Origin: Lates calcarifer
Taxonomy: Eukaryota; Chordata; Actinopteri; Centropomidae
Length of the DNA stretch: 64,000 nucleotides
Direction: 5' to 3'
Assembly: GCF_001640805.2 (NCBI RefSeq)
Contig: NC_066833.1
Coordinates: forward strand, 15,376,813-15,440,812
Position 1 is the stretch's first letter. Every line of letters begins with the position of its first letter. Both the position numbers and the translations under genes were made by a program. The notes beneath the pieces are model-generated. The model was not told the origin of the DNA. It searched no databases and saw nothing but the letters and a program-made list of their open reading frames with translations. Positions 21,047-36,000 of the stretch are shown here, one piece after another.

Positions 21047-24000
21047 CTGTGGAGACAAAGGTGAGAGGGGAGGAAATGAGAAGACAAATGTACAAATGTA
21101 CAATTAACTGCTCTCATGTAGCATTTTACAGGGCAAGTCTGGTAGTATTCTATATTTTTCTTTATGTCAACAAATCCCACAAAAAACAAAAATGAGCTGA
21201 TCCTACATAGTGTCTGTGCAAAGACTGATATAGTTTATTTCTTTGTCATAGACCTCCACTAATAAAATAACTAATAAACACATGTTCCTTCATTATGATG
21301 AGCATGGGGACTGTAGTTTATTTAAAGTCAACTCCACCTACACTGCTGCCATAAATCCTCACTGGTGCACCAAATTCACAGCAGAAAACAGTCTAATAAA
21401 GGCACTAACTACTCCTGCTTGAATAATGTTTTTTTTAACTGTTCTGGGAAATTATTTATCCCTTTTCAAAAAAAAAAAAAAAAAAAAAAAGATTCAAGTC
21501 ACGAAGGGGGTTAGGGCTTGAGTCCAAAACTAGTGAGCAACAATGTTGACAATTACAAAAATCGACAATAAAATGATGATTAAATTGTTGCACTTGCACT
21601 GATTTTATGACTTTTATGACTGATGTTGTACCAGAACTCACCATGAGGAAGGAGTAGCCGATCCACAGGCTGCGCCAGCCCACAGGACACTGTGGGATGG
21701 TGATGTCCTGGCTGTGGACTGCAATGGCAACTGATGGAGCTTCGCATACTGAGCAGCGGCTGATGTACGGTTTGATCTCTCCCTCCTCTACAGGCATCAT
21801 AGGAAGAGGGGCAGTTGTTGACAACCAGTAGGACTTATCATTTCTGCTGGCATAGTAGCAAATGTCTCCAGGATTGCAATACAGGAAGGGCATGGTACTG
21901 AACCGTTGAAGGCAGGAGCCAGCCAAACCTGCAAAAGACAAACAGCCAAATTATACTTTTAGTCATATGACACATTTCATTAAGAAACTCGATTCAAAGT
22001 GCAGTATCATTTCACGCTTAAAAAGTAAAAAATAAGGATTTTAAAAGATGTAAACAGAAGACTGAGGTAGATTTTAGTCCAAAATATAATATGTAGCGAG
22101 CTGAACAGAGTGCAGTGATCTTACAGTGCTTTACAATGACCATATGTAACCTTTGCTGAACAATGGCCAACTGAAAATTATGGAATAAAAGTAATTCAGT
22201 AGTAGTAGTTCAACTTTAATTTGCAATAAGAAGAACGTGTTATTTCCTCTTTCAAAACATAAACAGTTTTGCTTTAAAGGGGCTCAAAATTTGAGCAGGT
22301 ATTTTATCTTCTGGAAATTTGCTTCAGCTGTGTGATGATGTGGTGTGATGAAGTAGTTCCTATTTAGGTAATGTGGTTCTGTTGGAAACTTGCCCAGTGT
22401 CAGCTGGGGTTGGCTCCAGTCTAGCTCCAACCCTCAAAAGACAAGCAGTATAGCTAATGGATGGATGGATTGATTCTGTTGGAAAGTCTGACCTAGTTTT
22501 CAAATCTCTTTCGTTTTGTTGTATCAGCTGTATTAAAAGCAGCACTAAGATCCAGTTGGAATTAAAATTTTCCCAGTTCATTCTCTTGTTTTACAATTTC
22601 TCATGTTTAGTGAAAGATGGTCAAATTTATAGCAGACCTTTAAAAGGAACAAACCTTTCCAGCTGAGTTCTGCCTCTTACGCAGTGATTGATTAATTTAG
22701 AGACAAAATCTGATTACTCCATGAAAAGTCAATGCAAAAAGCAGGTTTGAACAGGCATACACATTTAATTTAGAGGCCCGAACAAGGACAGGATTGTATA
22801 TCACAGCTGAGAACACTGCTGGCACTGCTTCAGTGCAAGAGATGACTGTGAGATAGTTTCATTAAAAACCAGTCTCTTTGTCTCTTAGGTTTATTTATAG
22901 TATATTTTCAGAGGCCACCTTCATCAGCCTCATCATGCCACTGGAGCTCTTGAAATCTGAAAGTTTTCTGGTCAAAAAGCCCTGAAATTAAACCCTGCCA
23001 GCAGGAAGATCTGATGAGCCCCATCTCTTTGGTATGTCTTCTGCTCCACTGGAACACAATGTCAGAGTAGTTTAATCTGCTCTCTTGAACAATTAATGCA
23101 TTCTGACAGGACTGTAAAGCACTCACACTGGCATATGTCTACACAGTGCACAGATAATGGATTTATTCTTCCAGTCTAATGTAACAAAATCCTATTTATA
23201 CCATAGAGGACATTAACATACTGTTAAACTACTTCATCGTCCATTCCAACTTACCAAGATCCTGGTTGTGGGCCTTTTCCTGGCCCTCAAGGTACAGCAG
23301 ACTGTAGCCGTCCCACAGTTTAGACATACCCACAGGACACATGGGTGTCTGATCTGACTGACTGTGTTTCACCAGCAAGTAGCCCACGCTTACACTGCGG
23401 CCAGGCATGCCAGGTAACCCAGGGATCCCAGGGTTGCCACGGTGACCTATTGAAGAATGAGGAACCCAAAGCTGTTTTTTGTTTTTTTCAGTTATGTACT
23501 GTACATATGTCTTATAAACAGCATTGTTTATGATGGATATGAATATTTATCATTTAACCTATTAATATATAACTGTAAACTTTCCCTATGTAATTACAGT
23601 AAATCTGAAGATAGCATGCTTTCACAGTCGTGGCTCAGTTTGTTCTAACTGCCCTCAGATTCTAGCAACTGCCTCTAAATATATAATAATGAAACTAGAC
23701 TGTGAGGAAGTCCTCAACTCACTGCTGATAATTTTCACTTCAGTGCTTCGTGGTTCATTCACTAAAACAACTCTCACAAATAACAATCAAAAACCTCTTG
23801 GTAACTGGTTCTCTGCTTATATCTCCACCTACTTTAAATCCTTTAATCCGGGTTTATGAACGTAATCCTAAACTGCCCAACAGTGTCAGACACACCTTCC
23901 ATGCCTTGCAGACCGGGGTGGCCCCTTTGTCCAACCTCTCCATGGAATCCAGCTATTCCTGGTGTTCCACCAATCCCAGGCATACCCTTCTGCCCAACGG

Positions 24001-27000
24001 GTCCCATGAAACCTGCACAGTAACAGGATAAGTGTATGTTGCTCAGCAGGACTTTTCTCTCAGGGATGCTCAACAACAAATGCTTTATTAGAATAACTAA
24101 CCTGCATCCCCTGGGGGACCATGTGGCCCTCGTTCCCCTCTCACCCCCTCCGGTCCTCGGATGCCCTGTGGTCCTGGAAGGCCCCTCTCACCTGGCACAC
24201 TGATGGGAATTGGAAGAGGACCCTGGCTGCCTGGGAACCCACGAAAACCTGCAGCAGGGATGGACTATGTAATGACCAGGACAAAAGGGCACATATATGT
24301 GATATCGAGTGAGCAATGGGTATATTTTGAGTGATTAATTTACCTGGGGGTCCAGTGTTTCCTTTTGGACCAGATGATCCTCTTTCTCCCTTCACACCAA
24401 TCATACCAGGAACTCCCATCAATCCTTGCTCTCCTTTCACCCCTGTAAGACAAAAGCATATGACAAGACTGTGCACATAAAGTAGTAGGTGATCATTTTT
24501 TCAGAAACACACTGTGCATGTGTGACACCTTTGGCACTTCAAAGTACATTTTATTTTTAGCATTTTGTTTTGTTTTTTTGCAGTTGGCAATATGATATTC
24601 TGCATATTTCAGTGATATACTGGTTATTTGACACTTGAAACCATTTTTTGCTTATTATATTTATAGTATTGTATATTTTATGTTCTATTTTATTGATATG
24701 AAGTTGTTACTAGTAGTGCTGTGTTGAATGTTGGCCCTGTGGGTCCTGCACTATGAGGTTACTGAGGCAGTTTCTTAATTTGTTGTAATGGCAATAACTT
24801 TTATTCAGTTCAGCTCAAAGGTTAAACACCCATAAACTACAAAAAGACTGCCAGAGTATCATAAGAGAATGATACTGTGACACTGGTTCCAGATTACAAT
24901 ATATTTTTATATTGATCATTTCCTCCAACTATAAATCATCATATCATGTATTATCAAAATAGCAAACTAACATGTGTGGCATTCATGAACTGTCACAACA
25001 TTTGAAATTTAATTCATCTTAAAGACCTTCTATTGCTTATCCTTGAAAAGATTTAATATTTCATCCATACCTTTCTTCCCCGAAACACCATTAGGCCCCC
25101 TGTATCCAAATGAACCTTGATCTCCTTTGATTCCTTTCCTACCGGGGATTCCAGGAAACCCGTTAAATCCTCCTATACCCTTCTCTCCAGGGGGAGCATC
25201 CACACCAGGGAATCCTCTAGGCCCAGGGAAACCTTAGAAACAAATCACTTAGATTGAATTAATTTGCTTTAAATGAACAAAAACTCAGCGTTACAACCAC
25301 TCACACGGTACAGTTATGTAAGTTCTACCTTAACCCCAACAAGTCCAGATCCCTGGCTGGAATCAAATTCAGAAATAGTTGGGATTGCTCAGGAGAACCT
25401 TAACTTTTTTGTTTTCACCTAAACATTATTTAATAGAATCATGGTTTCAAAACTTAAACTGAATCATTCAAGAAAGACAAATAATATTCTAACCTACAGA
25501 AGATATTATATAAAGTTATGAGATTTAGTGTTGAAGGTGTAAAATGAGATTAACTAAATTTGATCTGTGCCAGGGAAATCAAAAGACCAAAAACAGATGT
25601 GTGCCAATGTACCAAGGTCACTTGGACTGGTGTTTCCTTTCACAGTGGTATCGTGTTCATTTTCTCACCTTGGTATCCTTTTGGTCCTTTAAAGCCAGGG
25701 TCCCCACCAGGTCCTGGTCTGTCTGGGGTCCCATCTGGTCCTACAGGGCCGCGGAACCCTGGTGGTCCAGGATGACCCTGGTCGCCTGAACAAATGAGAC
25801 ATGGGATTGTTCTCAAAATGGTTAAACCACACTGCAGCATACATTATGTTAGTTAATTATACATTAACTGGAGTCCTGTGAATGTGGAGGAGTAGTGGCT
25901 AACCTGTAGGTCCCTGGAAGCCTTTCAAACCCGCTGTGCCTGGAACACCTGGCTGGTTGTTGGGGTTGCCGCTCTCTCCCCTCTCTCCTTTGGCTCCCGT
26001 CTCCCCACTTGGTCCAACAGTATCCAGACCTGATAAAAACATGAGCAGAAAATGCATGACTAACTTCTGACATCTTTACATAAAAAAAACAAAACGCAGA
26101 CATGGTTTCCACTCCAATAGTGAAGAATTCTTGACTGATGTTTATAAAAAAGTGTACTCACTACTTTAAAGCCTTTGAAGTATTTCTAAATATTCATGAC
26201 TAAATAAGCAACTGACAATGAGGAAATCTATGTGAAAGTAGTGTCTGACTAATTTTTATATTGCAACATTAATGGTCTATTCTAGTGCTGACAGGTGCAC
26301 AAGGAGATTGTTTTATCAATTCTTGAAATTTGGTTGAATACCTGGTGTTCCTGGGATACCCTTTTGTCCTTTCAGTCCATCTAATCCATAAAGACCCTTC
26401 AGACCAGGGAAACCTGCACACATTTGCATAGATCAGACAGCAGAAGAAGACGGATGGCAAGCAGGTAGAAAGAAAGAGAAAGAAAGAGAGGGCACTGGTC
26501 TGATCTTGTTACCTCTGTTTCCTGGGAAGCCAGGAAAGCCTGGGTGCCCTTCTTTTCCAGGAATCCCAGGAAAGCCTTTTTGACCTTGGTTACCAGGACT
26601 TCCCCTCTGCCCCTCAGAGCCTGAAGAGAAACAAAATGTGCATGAGTCAGAGCTGTTGCAATGTAATTCTCCTACGATGCATAACATTTAAAATACCACG
26701 ACATATGCAAATTGTAAAGTGCATAATAAGGAAGTGAATGGGATCTCCTACCTGGGTATCCTGATATTCCTGGATCGCCTAATTCTCCCTTCCTCCCTTC
26801 AATACCATCAAAACCAGTAACACCCCTGTCCCCAGTCTGTCCAAATAATCCTTTCTGGCCTGTAAGGGGGTATTATACATTTCATATCAGCCAAGTACAA
26901 GCCTTTAATTGTGAACTGGTGCTGATCAACACCAGAGGAGAAGTAACAAAAGCTGTATGAGTATGTACCTGGTACTCCTTGAAAACCATCCTCTCCTCTC

Positions 27001-30000
27001 AATCCAGGAGATCCTGGAAGGTCTATACGAGGGCCTCTATCACCTGTAATAGTATTCCAAAATGTACTAACCATTAAAATATTTTGACCACAGTGGTTTT
27101 AAAATTGAAATCTAAATCCCCATTGGTCTGGAATTTCAATTTGAGGTAGTACCTTTTATTCCCTTCCTTCCTTTGTCTCCTGATGCACCATAGGCACCAG
27201 GACTTCCTTTAATTCCCTGAAAAGTAACAGAGGACCAATTAACAAACATATGTTGTGGTAAAAGATATGTATTGAAAATGTTTCTGTGGTTTTGTAGTAA
27301 AACTACAAAATTATGGCATAGAGGTGGAGTAAGAGCAGTAATTGAAAGCTGATATGGTGAACCAGCTAGCATAAAGTTGTCTGTTTATATATCCAGCAGA
27401 TACAGAGCAACACTAGCATTCATTTGGAACCGTGTTTCTAGCCAACTGATGAATGTAAGTCTATTACTCGTTCTGTTTGGAGCTCTGTTTTGTTTTCTTC
27501 TAACTTCTTTGAGGCATTGTTATTAACTGCTTCAAGTCTCAAGGCCAAACCAAGGTAACATCATCAGAGTTATCTTTTAACTTGCCACAGAAAACATTAT
27601 ACAACTGTTTAGTGCTCCTCTGGATGAGTAAACTGAACTTAATTTGGAAAATTGTTGGAGTACCTGTTGTGTGCATGATAATTAGCAAAGATGTTTACTA
27701 AGTCAAATGGATTTTCCCAGCATGACTCTGCTCACCTTGTTGCCGGGCATTCCTTGAAAACCAGTAATTCCTCGATTTCCAGTTAGGCCCGGCATTCCTT
27801 TTAGTCCTGGCAGTCCCTGTGCACCTGGATCTCCATGGTGTCCTTTCTTATTGCTGGGATCTCCAGGAGTACCATGAGCTCCCTCGCTGCCAGGTACACC
27901 GGGGAAACCCTTAGCACCTGTAGGAAAGAGTAAGATATGAGGAAGAGAGGCTCGGGATGACAGAGAAGCTGAGGGGGAAGGAGTTATTGATATCAGACTG
28001 CACACCTCTTGGCCCAGTGAATCCTTGATTTCCTATATGTCCACGGTCTCCCTTGACACCCTTCATGTCAACAATCATCTGGGCAGGGATTTCAGGCTTC
28101 TCCCCTGGTGGCCCCATCAGACCACGTTCACCTGGCAGACAATTGTGGGAAGAGGGAGATGGAAAGATAAAGTGTTTGAGTGAAGGTCTCAACCTCTCAA
28201 CATTTTATAAATGAAAAAACAGCCTCACCTTTCTCTCCACTTTGACCTGTCATTCCTTTTTGGCCAACTTGGCCTGGCAGTCCAGGTTCTCCTCTCTGCC
28301 CACTGAAGCCTTTCACCCCCACATCACCCTGTTTCCCCTCAAAACCTGACATGCCAGGAGACCCTTTGAATCCTGGGAAAGAGAGGGACCACCACATGTC
28401 AAAAACAGAAAAATGGCTGAATCATATACAACTAGATGGATTTTATATTGTTTTATATTTAATTTTACTCTATATTGTTTAACAACTGAGGTGACCATGT
28501 GGGTGCTGTGAGGTTAAGGAATGGATTATCAAAGTAAATATCTAAGGAACAAACCCTTCATTCCTGGGACTCCTGGGCGTCCATCTGCACCCAACTGTCC
28601 TGAGTCACCTGTTGGGCCCGACTCTCCAACGGGACCATCATCACCGTATGCACCAGGGATCCCTTTTAATCCGATGGGACCTGGAGGGCCTGAGTCTCCT
28701 TCAGTTCCCCTCTCTCCAGCGAAACCTGGTGAGCAGGATGACGATCCACAAGGAACCAGGGGTGTCAGACATGAACAAGAACATTTCTGAGGGAGTGTGT
28801 CAGCGTGTATGTTTGCCTTACCTGGCTGTCCAGTGGCACCAGGAGGCCCAGGTGGACCTTCTTGCCCAGGGTCACCGGGGTAGCCATACTTGCCCGCTGG
28901 CCCAGGCCTCCCTTCCTCCCCTGGCAGACCTGCAGGACCACTTTCACCTTTGAAGCCAATCATGCCAGGCATGCCGACCATTCCTGGTTTGAAAGTATGA
29001 ATAAGAATATTAGGCAACAATTCTCAAATCTTTTATTCTTTCAAATGAGCACACTAATGCTGAAATAAGGCAAAAAGGCAAACCATGGCTAACTGAAATA
29101 AGTGCTGAGTTTGAATATGAGTAAGTGATGGTGTGAAAACATGGCTAACCTGGATACCCTGGCTCTCCTGAATTTCCAGCCTGGCCTTTGTTTCCTTGAA
29201 GCCCAGGCAGCCCTGGGTCACCGGGGGGTCCAGGTGATGCTCCCAAGATTTCTCCATGAATACCTTTCTCACCTGCTGCCCCGTGCCGGCCGGGCACACC
29301 AGGCAAACCAGGGACACCAACTGAACCTTTGAAGCCAGGAACTCCCAGGACTCCACGTGGGCCAGCAAAACCTTTTTTTTTGAGAACCATAAACATTAAT
29401 GAAAGGAAATGATCTGGACTAAAGATGATTTTCAAGTCAAAGATCAGATGTCATTCTCTGTCTGACTACTGGCCAGTGTTTTCTTGTCACTCCTTACCCG
29501 GTGGTCCAGGGTGACCTCCTATGCCTTGGTCTCCTGATTCTCCTTTCTCTCCAGCTGCTCCATATGGACCCTGTGGTCCTTTTTGGCCTGAAGGACCTGT
29601 CAGTTCCCAAAATATAAACAGGGTATCAAAAATTACTCAAAGCTATTACACAGCAAACAACAGTTGGTCATTGTGTTACCTGGTAAACCTGGTAATCCAC
29701 TGAGTCCTGGACGCCCAGGCAGCCCAGGAGGTCCTGGGACTGCATCACAAGGACCTGAGAAGGAAATAAAAACAGTATTTAAGGCAACGTCGTGGTTGTA
29801 TATAAGCATGTTTATGTGGAAATGACTATTTTGGTGCAAGTGATTTTTGTCTGTTGCCCAGCGTGGATTGTTTGTCAGAACATGGCATTATCATTACATT
29901 AGCTGGTATCTCAATACAATAAAATACCTCAAATAGTAAACAATTCAAAAATCATCATGCACACAAAGCAAAGCACAAAGAGAGTTGTTATAAAGGGAGC

Positions 30001-33000
30001 AATACATTGAAAACCTTATTATACCAGCTACCTGTTACATCCACCTGTCCTCCATCTCCTGTCGGACTACAGCCGCCTTTCAGTTGCAAATGAGAGAGAA
30101 TGGAAGAGAGGCATTCGGAACAAGAGTTATTCAAAAGCACAAGCATTATCTCAAACAAGCTCAGTTGCAGCTGGTTTGAGGGATGCAGTCCCTGCATCAA
30201 GGAGACAACAGGAGGCGAAGAGAGAAAAGTAAATAAAATGGCAACATATACTTGTCATGCTGCTTCCTTTCTGAAATCACAAGCCATTAATATTCATTCC
30301 CATGTCACTACTATGCATCAAATTACAAAGAGGGTATTTTCAGAGAGGCAGAGTAAAATGAAATACTTGGTAGAGTGAAAACAGATATATTCACTGTAAA
30401 GAGATAATGCTTTAATAGAGAAATATGCAACACCACATCGAGGCTAGATAAAAGGGGGGAAAGCGGCAGGTAACTGCCTCTCACCTGGGCTGCCAGGTGT
30501 TCCTGGAACCCCATTATAACCTGGGTGGCCTTCATCACCAGGTAAACCACGCTGGCCTTTGGGGGCCCCAAGGACTGCACCTGGGTCTCCCATCAGCCCA
30601 GCTGGACCAGGTAGACCAGGCAGACCTAGGAAACCTTTGTCTCCACGTTCTCCCCTGGGACCTTCTCCCTGTTGACATGAACAAGCACAATCATTACACT
30701 GCATTCATTTACTGTTAGCAGTTGTTGAAGAAAGGATGAGAATATCAGATAACTTTAATGCACATAAAAAGGAAGTAAATATCTATATAATGAGTATGTA
30801 GAGTGTTAAACAGTCATTATGGACGTGACTGATGGACTCACTGGAGGACCTTGGTTCCCAGGGAAACCAGGCAAACCACTTCGGCCTGGAGCGCCTGGCG
30901 CTCCTGGCTCGCCGTCTCGCCCAGAAAGACCTGGGTCTCCAGGATATCCTGCAGCGATCACACACACATGCATAAACATATGCAGAAAATCCATACAATT
31001 ATGTATCAACAAACATACATACAATATACACACACAAGACAGAGGTTACTTTTTATGGTCCACTTGTAACTGTTACTAATCGGAAATGAGGTGAAATAAC
31101 ATATACACAGCACCTTTCTGTGTGGCCACATTTGTCTCTCCCTTTTGGCCTTTTGGGCCCGGTGCCCCATTGAAACCAGGGGAGCCCTAAAAAACAACCA
31201 AGTGTGAGGGTATGAAATGTATTTATTTTTTTTATTTCATTGTGATAAAAAAAAAAAACCCTTACAGGGAAACCGTCATTTCCTTGGGGACCTGGGTCTC
31301 CTGAATCACCCTGTTGACCGAACTCTCCAGCCATCCCAGCATCACCACGATCCCCGGCAGGGCCAGGTGGCCCCGATGGAGAGTTTACAGTAGTGCACTC
31401 ACATTCTCCATGATCACCTAAAGGTGTACAAAAATACACTCACAGGTCAGAATGTGATGCATTAGTAAGTATTTTAGGAAACTGGACTTACTCTGGGTCA
31501 AATTAAAAAAAGAGGTGAATACCATAGAAAAGTGTAAATGTCTGTGCTTTCAACCAATAATTAATTATGATGTCAACAATCATCTTTACCACAAACAGTA
31601 TGGCTACAGCACCTTTCACTCCTTTGAAGCCAGCTTTGCCAGGCCTTCCTCTCCCACCTGGTGCACCCTTGAAGAACTCAGCCCCTAGGGACAAATACAA
31701 ACAAAGTAAAATGTATTATTAGAATCAGAATATCTTTATTGTTATTGTCACATGGACAAAGGGAGATAATGCTTAAATTTAAAGGAGGATAAAATACAAA
31801 AAACTGTACGTTAAAAGTGTCAAACAAATGCACAGTCACTCACTCACTCTCATTCACTCACTCACGTACATGTTCCTTTAGGTCCTGGAGGGCCCATGGC
31901 CCCTGGGCGGCCCTTGGTGCCTGGTGGTCCTGCAGTGACAGCAGGGCTCCCTGCTTCCCCTTGTTGGCCCTTCTCTCCTTGGTCGCCCTTTATACCAAAT
32001 GGCCCGAAGAGGTCCCACACTGACAGACACAAAAAGAAATTAAAAAGGACATTTTTATTTTTGGCACTTAGCTAAAACTCTTGATCATGATTAATTTAGA
32101 ATGAGTGCAGTCACTTTATCAGTTTATCAGAAGATTAACTTGAAGGTAACTTGAACAATTCATGAGAACTGAGTCTGAATTTCCTTATATTGTGTCACAA
32201 TGAACCACATTAATGAAGCCTGGTGTTTAATTTCAGTAGACTGGTAGCCTGAATCTATCATAGGTTTATGCTGGAATTTTAAGTTGTGACTGCTAAAAAC
32301 TGCATTATCTGCAAATAAAGCTTTATGGCTTCATCTTGTATTAAAACGTCTTCTCAGTGTGAAGAGTATTTTACTCATGTCATTATGTTTCTATCTCTGA
32401 CTGTATCTACTGAAATATGTACAGCATGTCTTGCATGTCTGCTGATTTTGCAGTCCATTGTCTACATTGGGTCTGAGTTTGTGGATGAAAGTGTGGATGG
32501 TGAATCCCTTTGTTTAGCTTTGTTGACAGACCTTGTTGCTGTGAGTGATCGGCAGGACGTCCTGGGGGTCCGGGGAAGCCCTGATCTCCTACTGGGCCCC
32601 TCTCTCCTTGTGGACCCTGCTCACCAGGGGGACCAGGGGGACCAGCTTATCGAGTCAAAGCAAATAGAAGAAACAGTTGTTAGCATCTGTGCAACAGGTA
32701 ACATCAACTGCTTTGATCCATCCTTCTGTAACTCTCTAACAGATTATATATGAAGGATTATAAAGCGTTTCTAATTCTATTTGGTTCCACATCTATATGA
32801 AAGAGATGCCCTAATGTACCCCCAGCCCATCCCTTTTCAGTCATTAATTACTGTTGGTTCAACAGGTTACAACCCTACAGCACCTGGTCTGTGTCCTGTC
32901 AAATGACATCTCTGTAGGACAAGAAGCTCTATTGTTACTCAGGTTCCCAGAGTCTTTTAATAACCCTCATCAGATCAGTATTTATCCTGAACACGTTTTG

Positions 33001-36000
33001 CTCTGACAAATCTGTGTGGTTTGTTATAGCTGAACTTAAATGTCAAAATGTCCCCAAGAGAGTTTCACTTCATGTCATCAGCAATTTTGTGAGAGAGCCT
33101 GTTACCACGACAGTGGGTGTCTTTTTTTTTCCTCAGTTCTGTTCTGTGACTGTTTCACAAATACTGATCAACTTACCTGATGAAGACCAAGGCCACAAGG
33201 GTCCAGATGAAATCAGATCTCCTGGCTCACCTCTGACTCCCTGAAACACAAAGTTAATGTCAGTCTTTGTGAGTCAGTGGATGCAGTTTCACCATTTTAA
33301 TGCAAGTCTCGAGTACAAAGATGTGACTAGATGAGATCACATGTTGGATGTGGACACACTGCTTGAAAATGACCACCACACATCCTGTTGTTATAATATG
33401 TATGTGTCTTATCAATATCCTGTTTTCCTTTTCATCTCTGAGCCTCTTTCCTTCTCTGTGCTCTGCGTAACTTAAACGTGAGCATGTTAACTACTTAATT
33501 TCCTCAGAATTACTGACTATATAAAACCCTGTCCACTCAGATCATTGTTTTTGTGTTGGTTGGTAGACACTGTTTGAAACTGACCAGCTGTAGTCTGACT
33601 GTAGGCCTCCACTATGGCCATTAACTTATTAAGGAGATAAAGATAAAAAGATGAAGAAGGGGGATTTAGTTTCCCCTTGAATAGCATTACAGGCTGTTAA
33701 ACCATCATGTTTGAACTCTCTGAAGTAATGTTTATATCAAATGCAAGACTCAAACTTAAGACACCATGTTTTTTTATGGCTGCATAATTTTATTAAATAC
33801 AAATATTCCAGATATAAAAATATTTCCTGTGACTTTGAGTGCACATATTTTGTGAAATCAGTGACCAGGGATCACAATCATCTGCTCTCTCACCTTAGGT
33901 CCTTCTCTGCCTGGTTGTCCCATTTCACCAGGATCCCCCTGAATGAGAGTTGTCATCCACAGGTTATAAAATGACATCTAATTTAAATTTGATTATACAA
34001 TAATGATACAATACTCATCTTTAACACAAACATACCCTTGGTCCAGGAGTTCCATCTGCACCGGATGCACCCTAGAACAGCATAGAAAAACAGCGTGAAA
34101 TGAACTTAACTTAACTGAGTTTTGCTGAGATGGTTAGAAATTCGACTGTGCTAACCCGTGGTCCGTGGAATCCCATTACACCAGGTTCTCCTTTGTTGGT
34201 CGCCTGAAATTAAACAACCAAAGAAAAGATGAGGTGACACTCTAGTAAGTGAATGTTAGCATGTGTGTACATATGCAGGGAAATGTATCAGATCACCGAT
34301 GCTTGATCACATACCGGATTTCCTGTTTCTCCTTTCACACCTTTCTCTCCACGAGGTCCCTAAAAGATTGACAGTAGATTATTTTTACGATAGATGCATC
34401 AGTGTTTGTGTGACTTCATAATTCTTATTTTAGAGACCGTATTTGAATGTCATTACAACAGGATAATGAATGAAGATAAGCACATGTTAGTGATGTACAG
34501 ACCTGGGGTCCATAGGGGGGAAGAGTATGGGAATGAGTGGTGTTTCCTGGCAGACCTGGTGGTCCAGTGTCTCCCTGTGGCGTAAGTAGGAAGTGCAATG
34601 AGAATCAGTCAGCTCAGAGAGAAACAAGTCATCAGCTGCTCGTATCTTCTACTCAAGCACAAGAACCAATCCCACAGAAAATTAAAAATATTCCATTACA
34701 AGTAAAAGTCCTGAAGTCAAAATCCTAGTAATAAAATTACAGAAATATTAGTGACAAATAAAAGTACATGCTGACATACAGGAAAATTGCTGCCAAATTT
34801 ATCTTTAACAATGTATTGTATTTTCATTATCAGATAATTTATGATCTAAGTGAATGAAATGAAAAATTATTTTCTTGTAACAATAGAAATTAGTCATGCA
34901 TTTGACAAACACTCACTTGTTCTCCTTTCGCCCCCTTAATCACTCTGGTCATAGTGCCCTGCCCAGAAAAACAAAAAACACTTGAAGTTGCCCTCATGAA
35001 TTCAAGCTCCTATTTATTTCATGCAGTATTTACAGAGTCACACAGCAAATCTGTATTAGTTTACATTATAATTATATTGTTGTCATATTACCTTTGGTCC
35101 TCGGGGACCTGGAGGCCCTGGGGGGCCCTTGCAGAAAACAAAAAACAGGGTTTTAGTGAGCACTTTGTATCATTACAGATTAGGCCTCAAAAATATATAT
35201 AAAGTCCATGCTCATAACGTAAACAAATGCACTCACACACACACACACAGAGACACACAGACACACTTACCTTTGGTCCTATGAAGCCTCTGTTACCCTG
35301 CCACCCTACAGTTCCCGAAGGTCCCTGACAAAAACCAATTGAAGGACATTAGGTGGGAAACATTGTAATTGAGGAAAAGTACGTTTCAGATAATTAACTG
35401 AATTGAATTTGTCTTACAAATATTCCATGGGCCCCTGGTGTGCCTGGATCTCCCTGTGGATAGAAGTTCAAAAATTTATGAAGTTAGTAAGATCTATCTA
35501 TGAATTTATTGCAGCTATATTGAGGCATCAGTGCAGTTTTATGTAGCCAGGTGTCCTTCAGAGCAAAAGTGATATTTGGTGTGAACTCCTCTTCCTCACC
35601 CTGAAACGCTCCATGTACACACTCAGCTCCAGGGAGTCTCCCTTCTCTCCCTTCCTGCCAAGTTGTCCCTTAGAGATGGAAACAAAAACACAGAGAGTGA
35701 TGGTCAGAAAGTCAAACTTTGTGTATTACAAATCACTCTCCAGATAAGTTTAACACTTACAGGAAAACCAGGTGCCCCATTATATCCAGGTTGTCCTGGT
35801 GATCCTGGTTCTCCCTTTGTCCCATTACAGCCGTCGGCACCTGGCTTCCCCCTGGGCCCAGCTTGTCCTGGGTGACCCTGCAGAGTGAGCATTAAATCAA
35901 AACAATCAAAACATATTACATGCAGAAGCAGTACAGTGCAAAGTACAGTGAGCTTCTACTGCTTTCATCCAGACTGATGGATGGACTTACAGGGATGCCA

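Noticed and set aside
22908..23126. 72-codon minus-strand frame between two NC1 exons
   Set aside because: The NC1 exons on either side join in frame without it, and it shows no family resemblance.
28521..29068. Plus-strand Pro/Gly-rich frames across the collagen exons
   Set aside because: The reverse complement of Gly-X-Y coding also gives Pro/Gly/Ser-rich frames. Splice sites and the human match fit only the minus strand.
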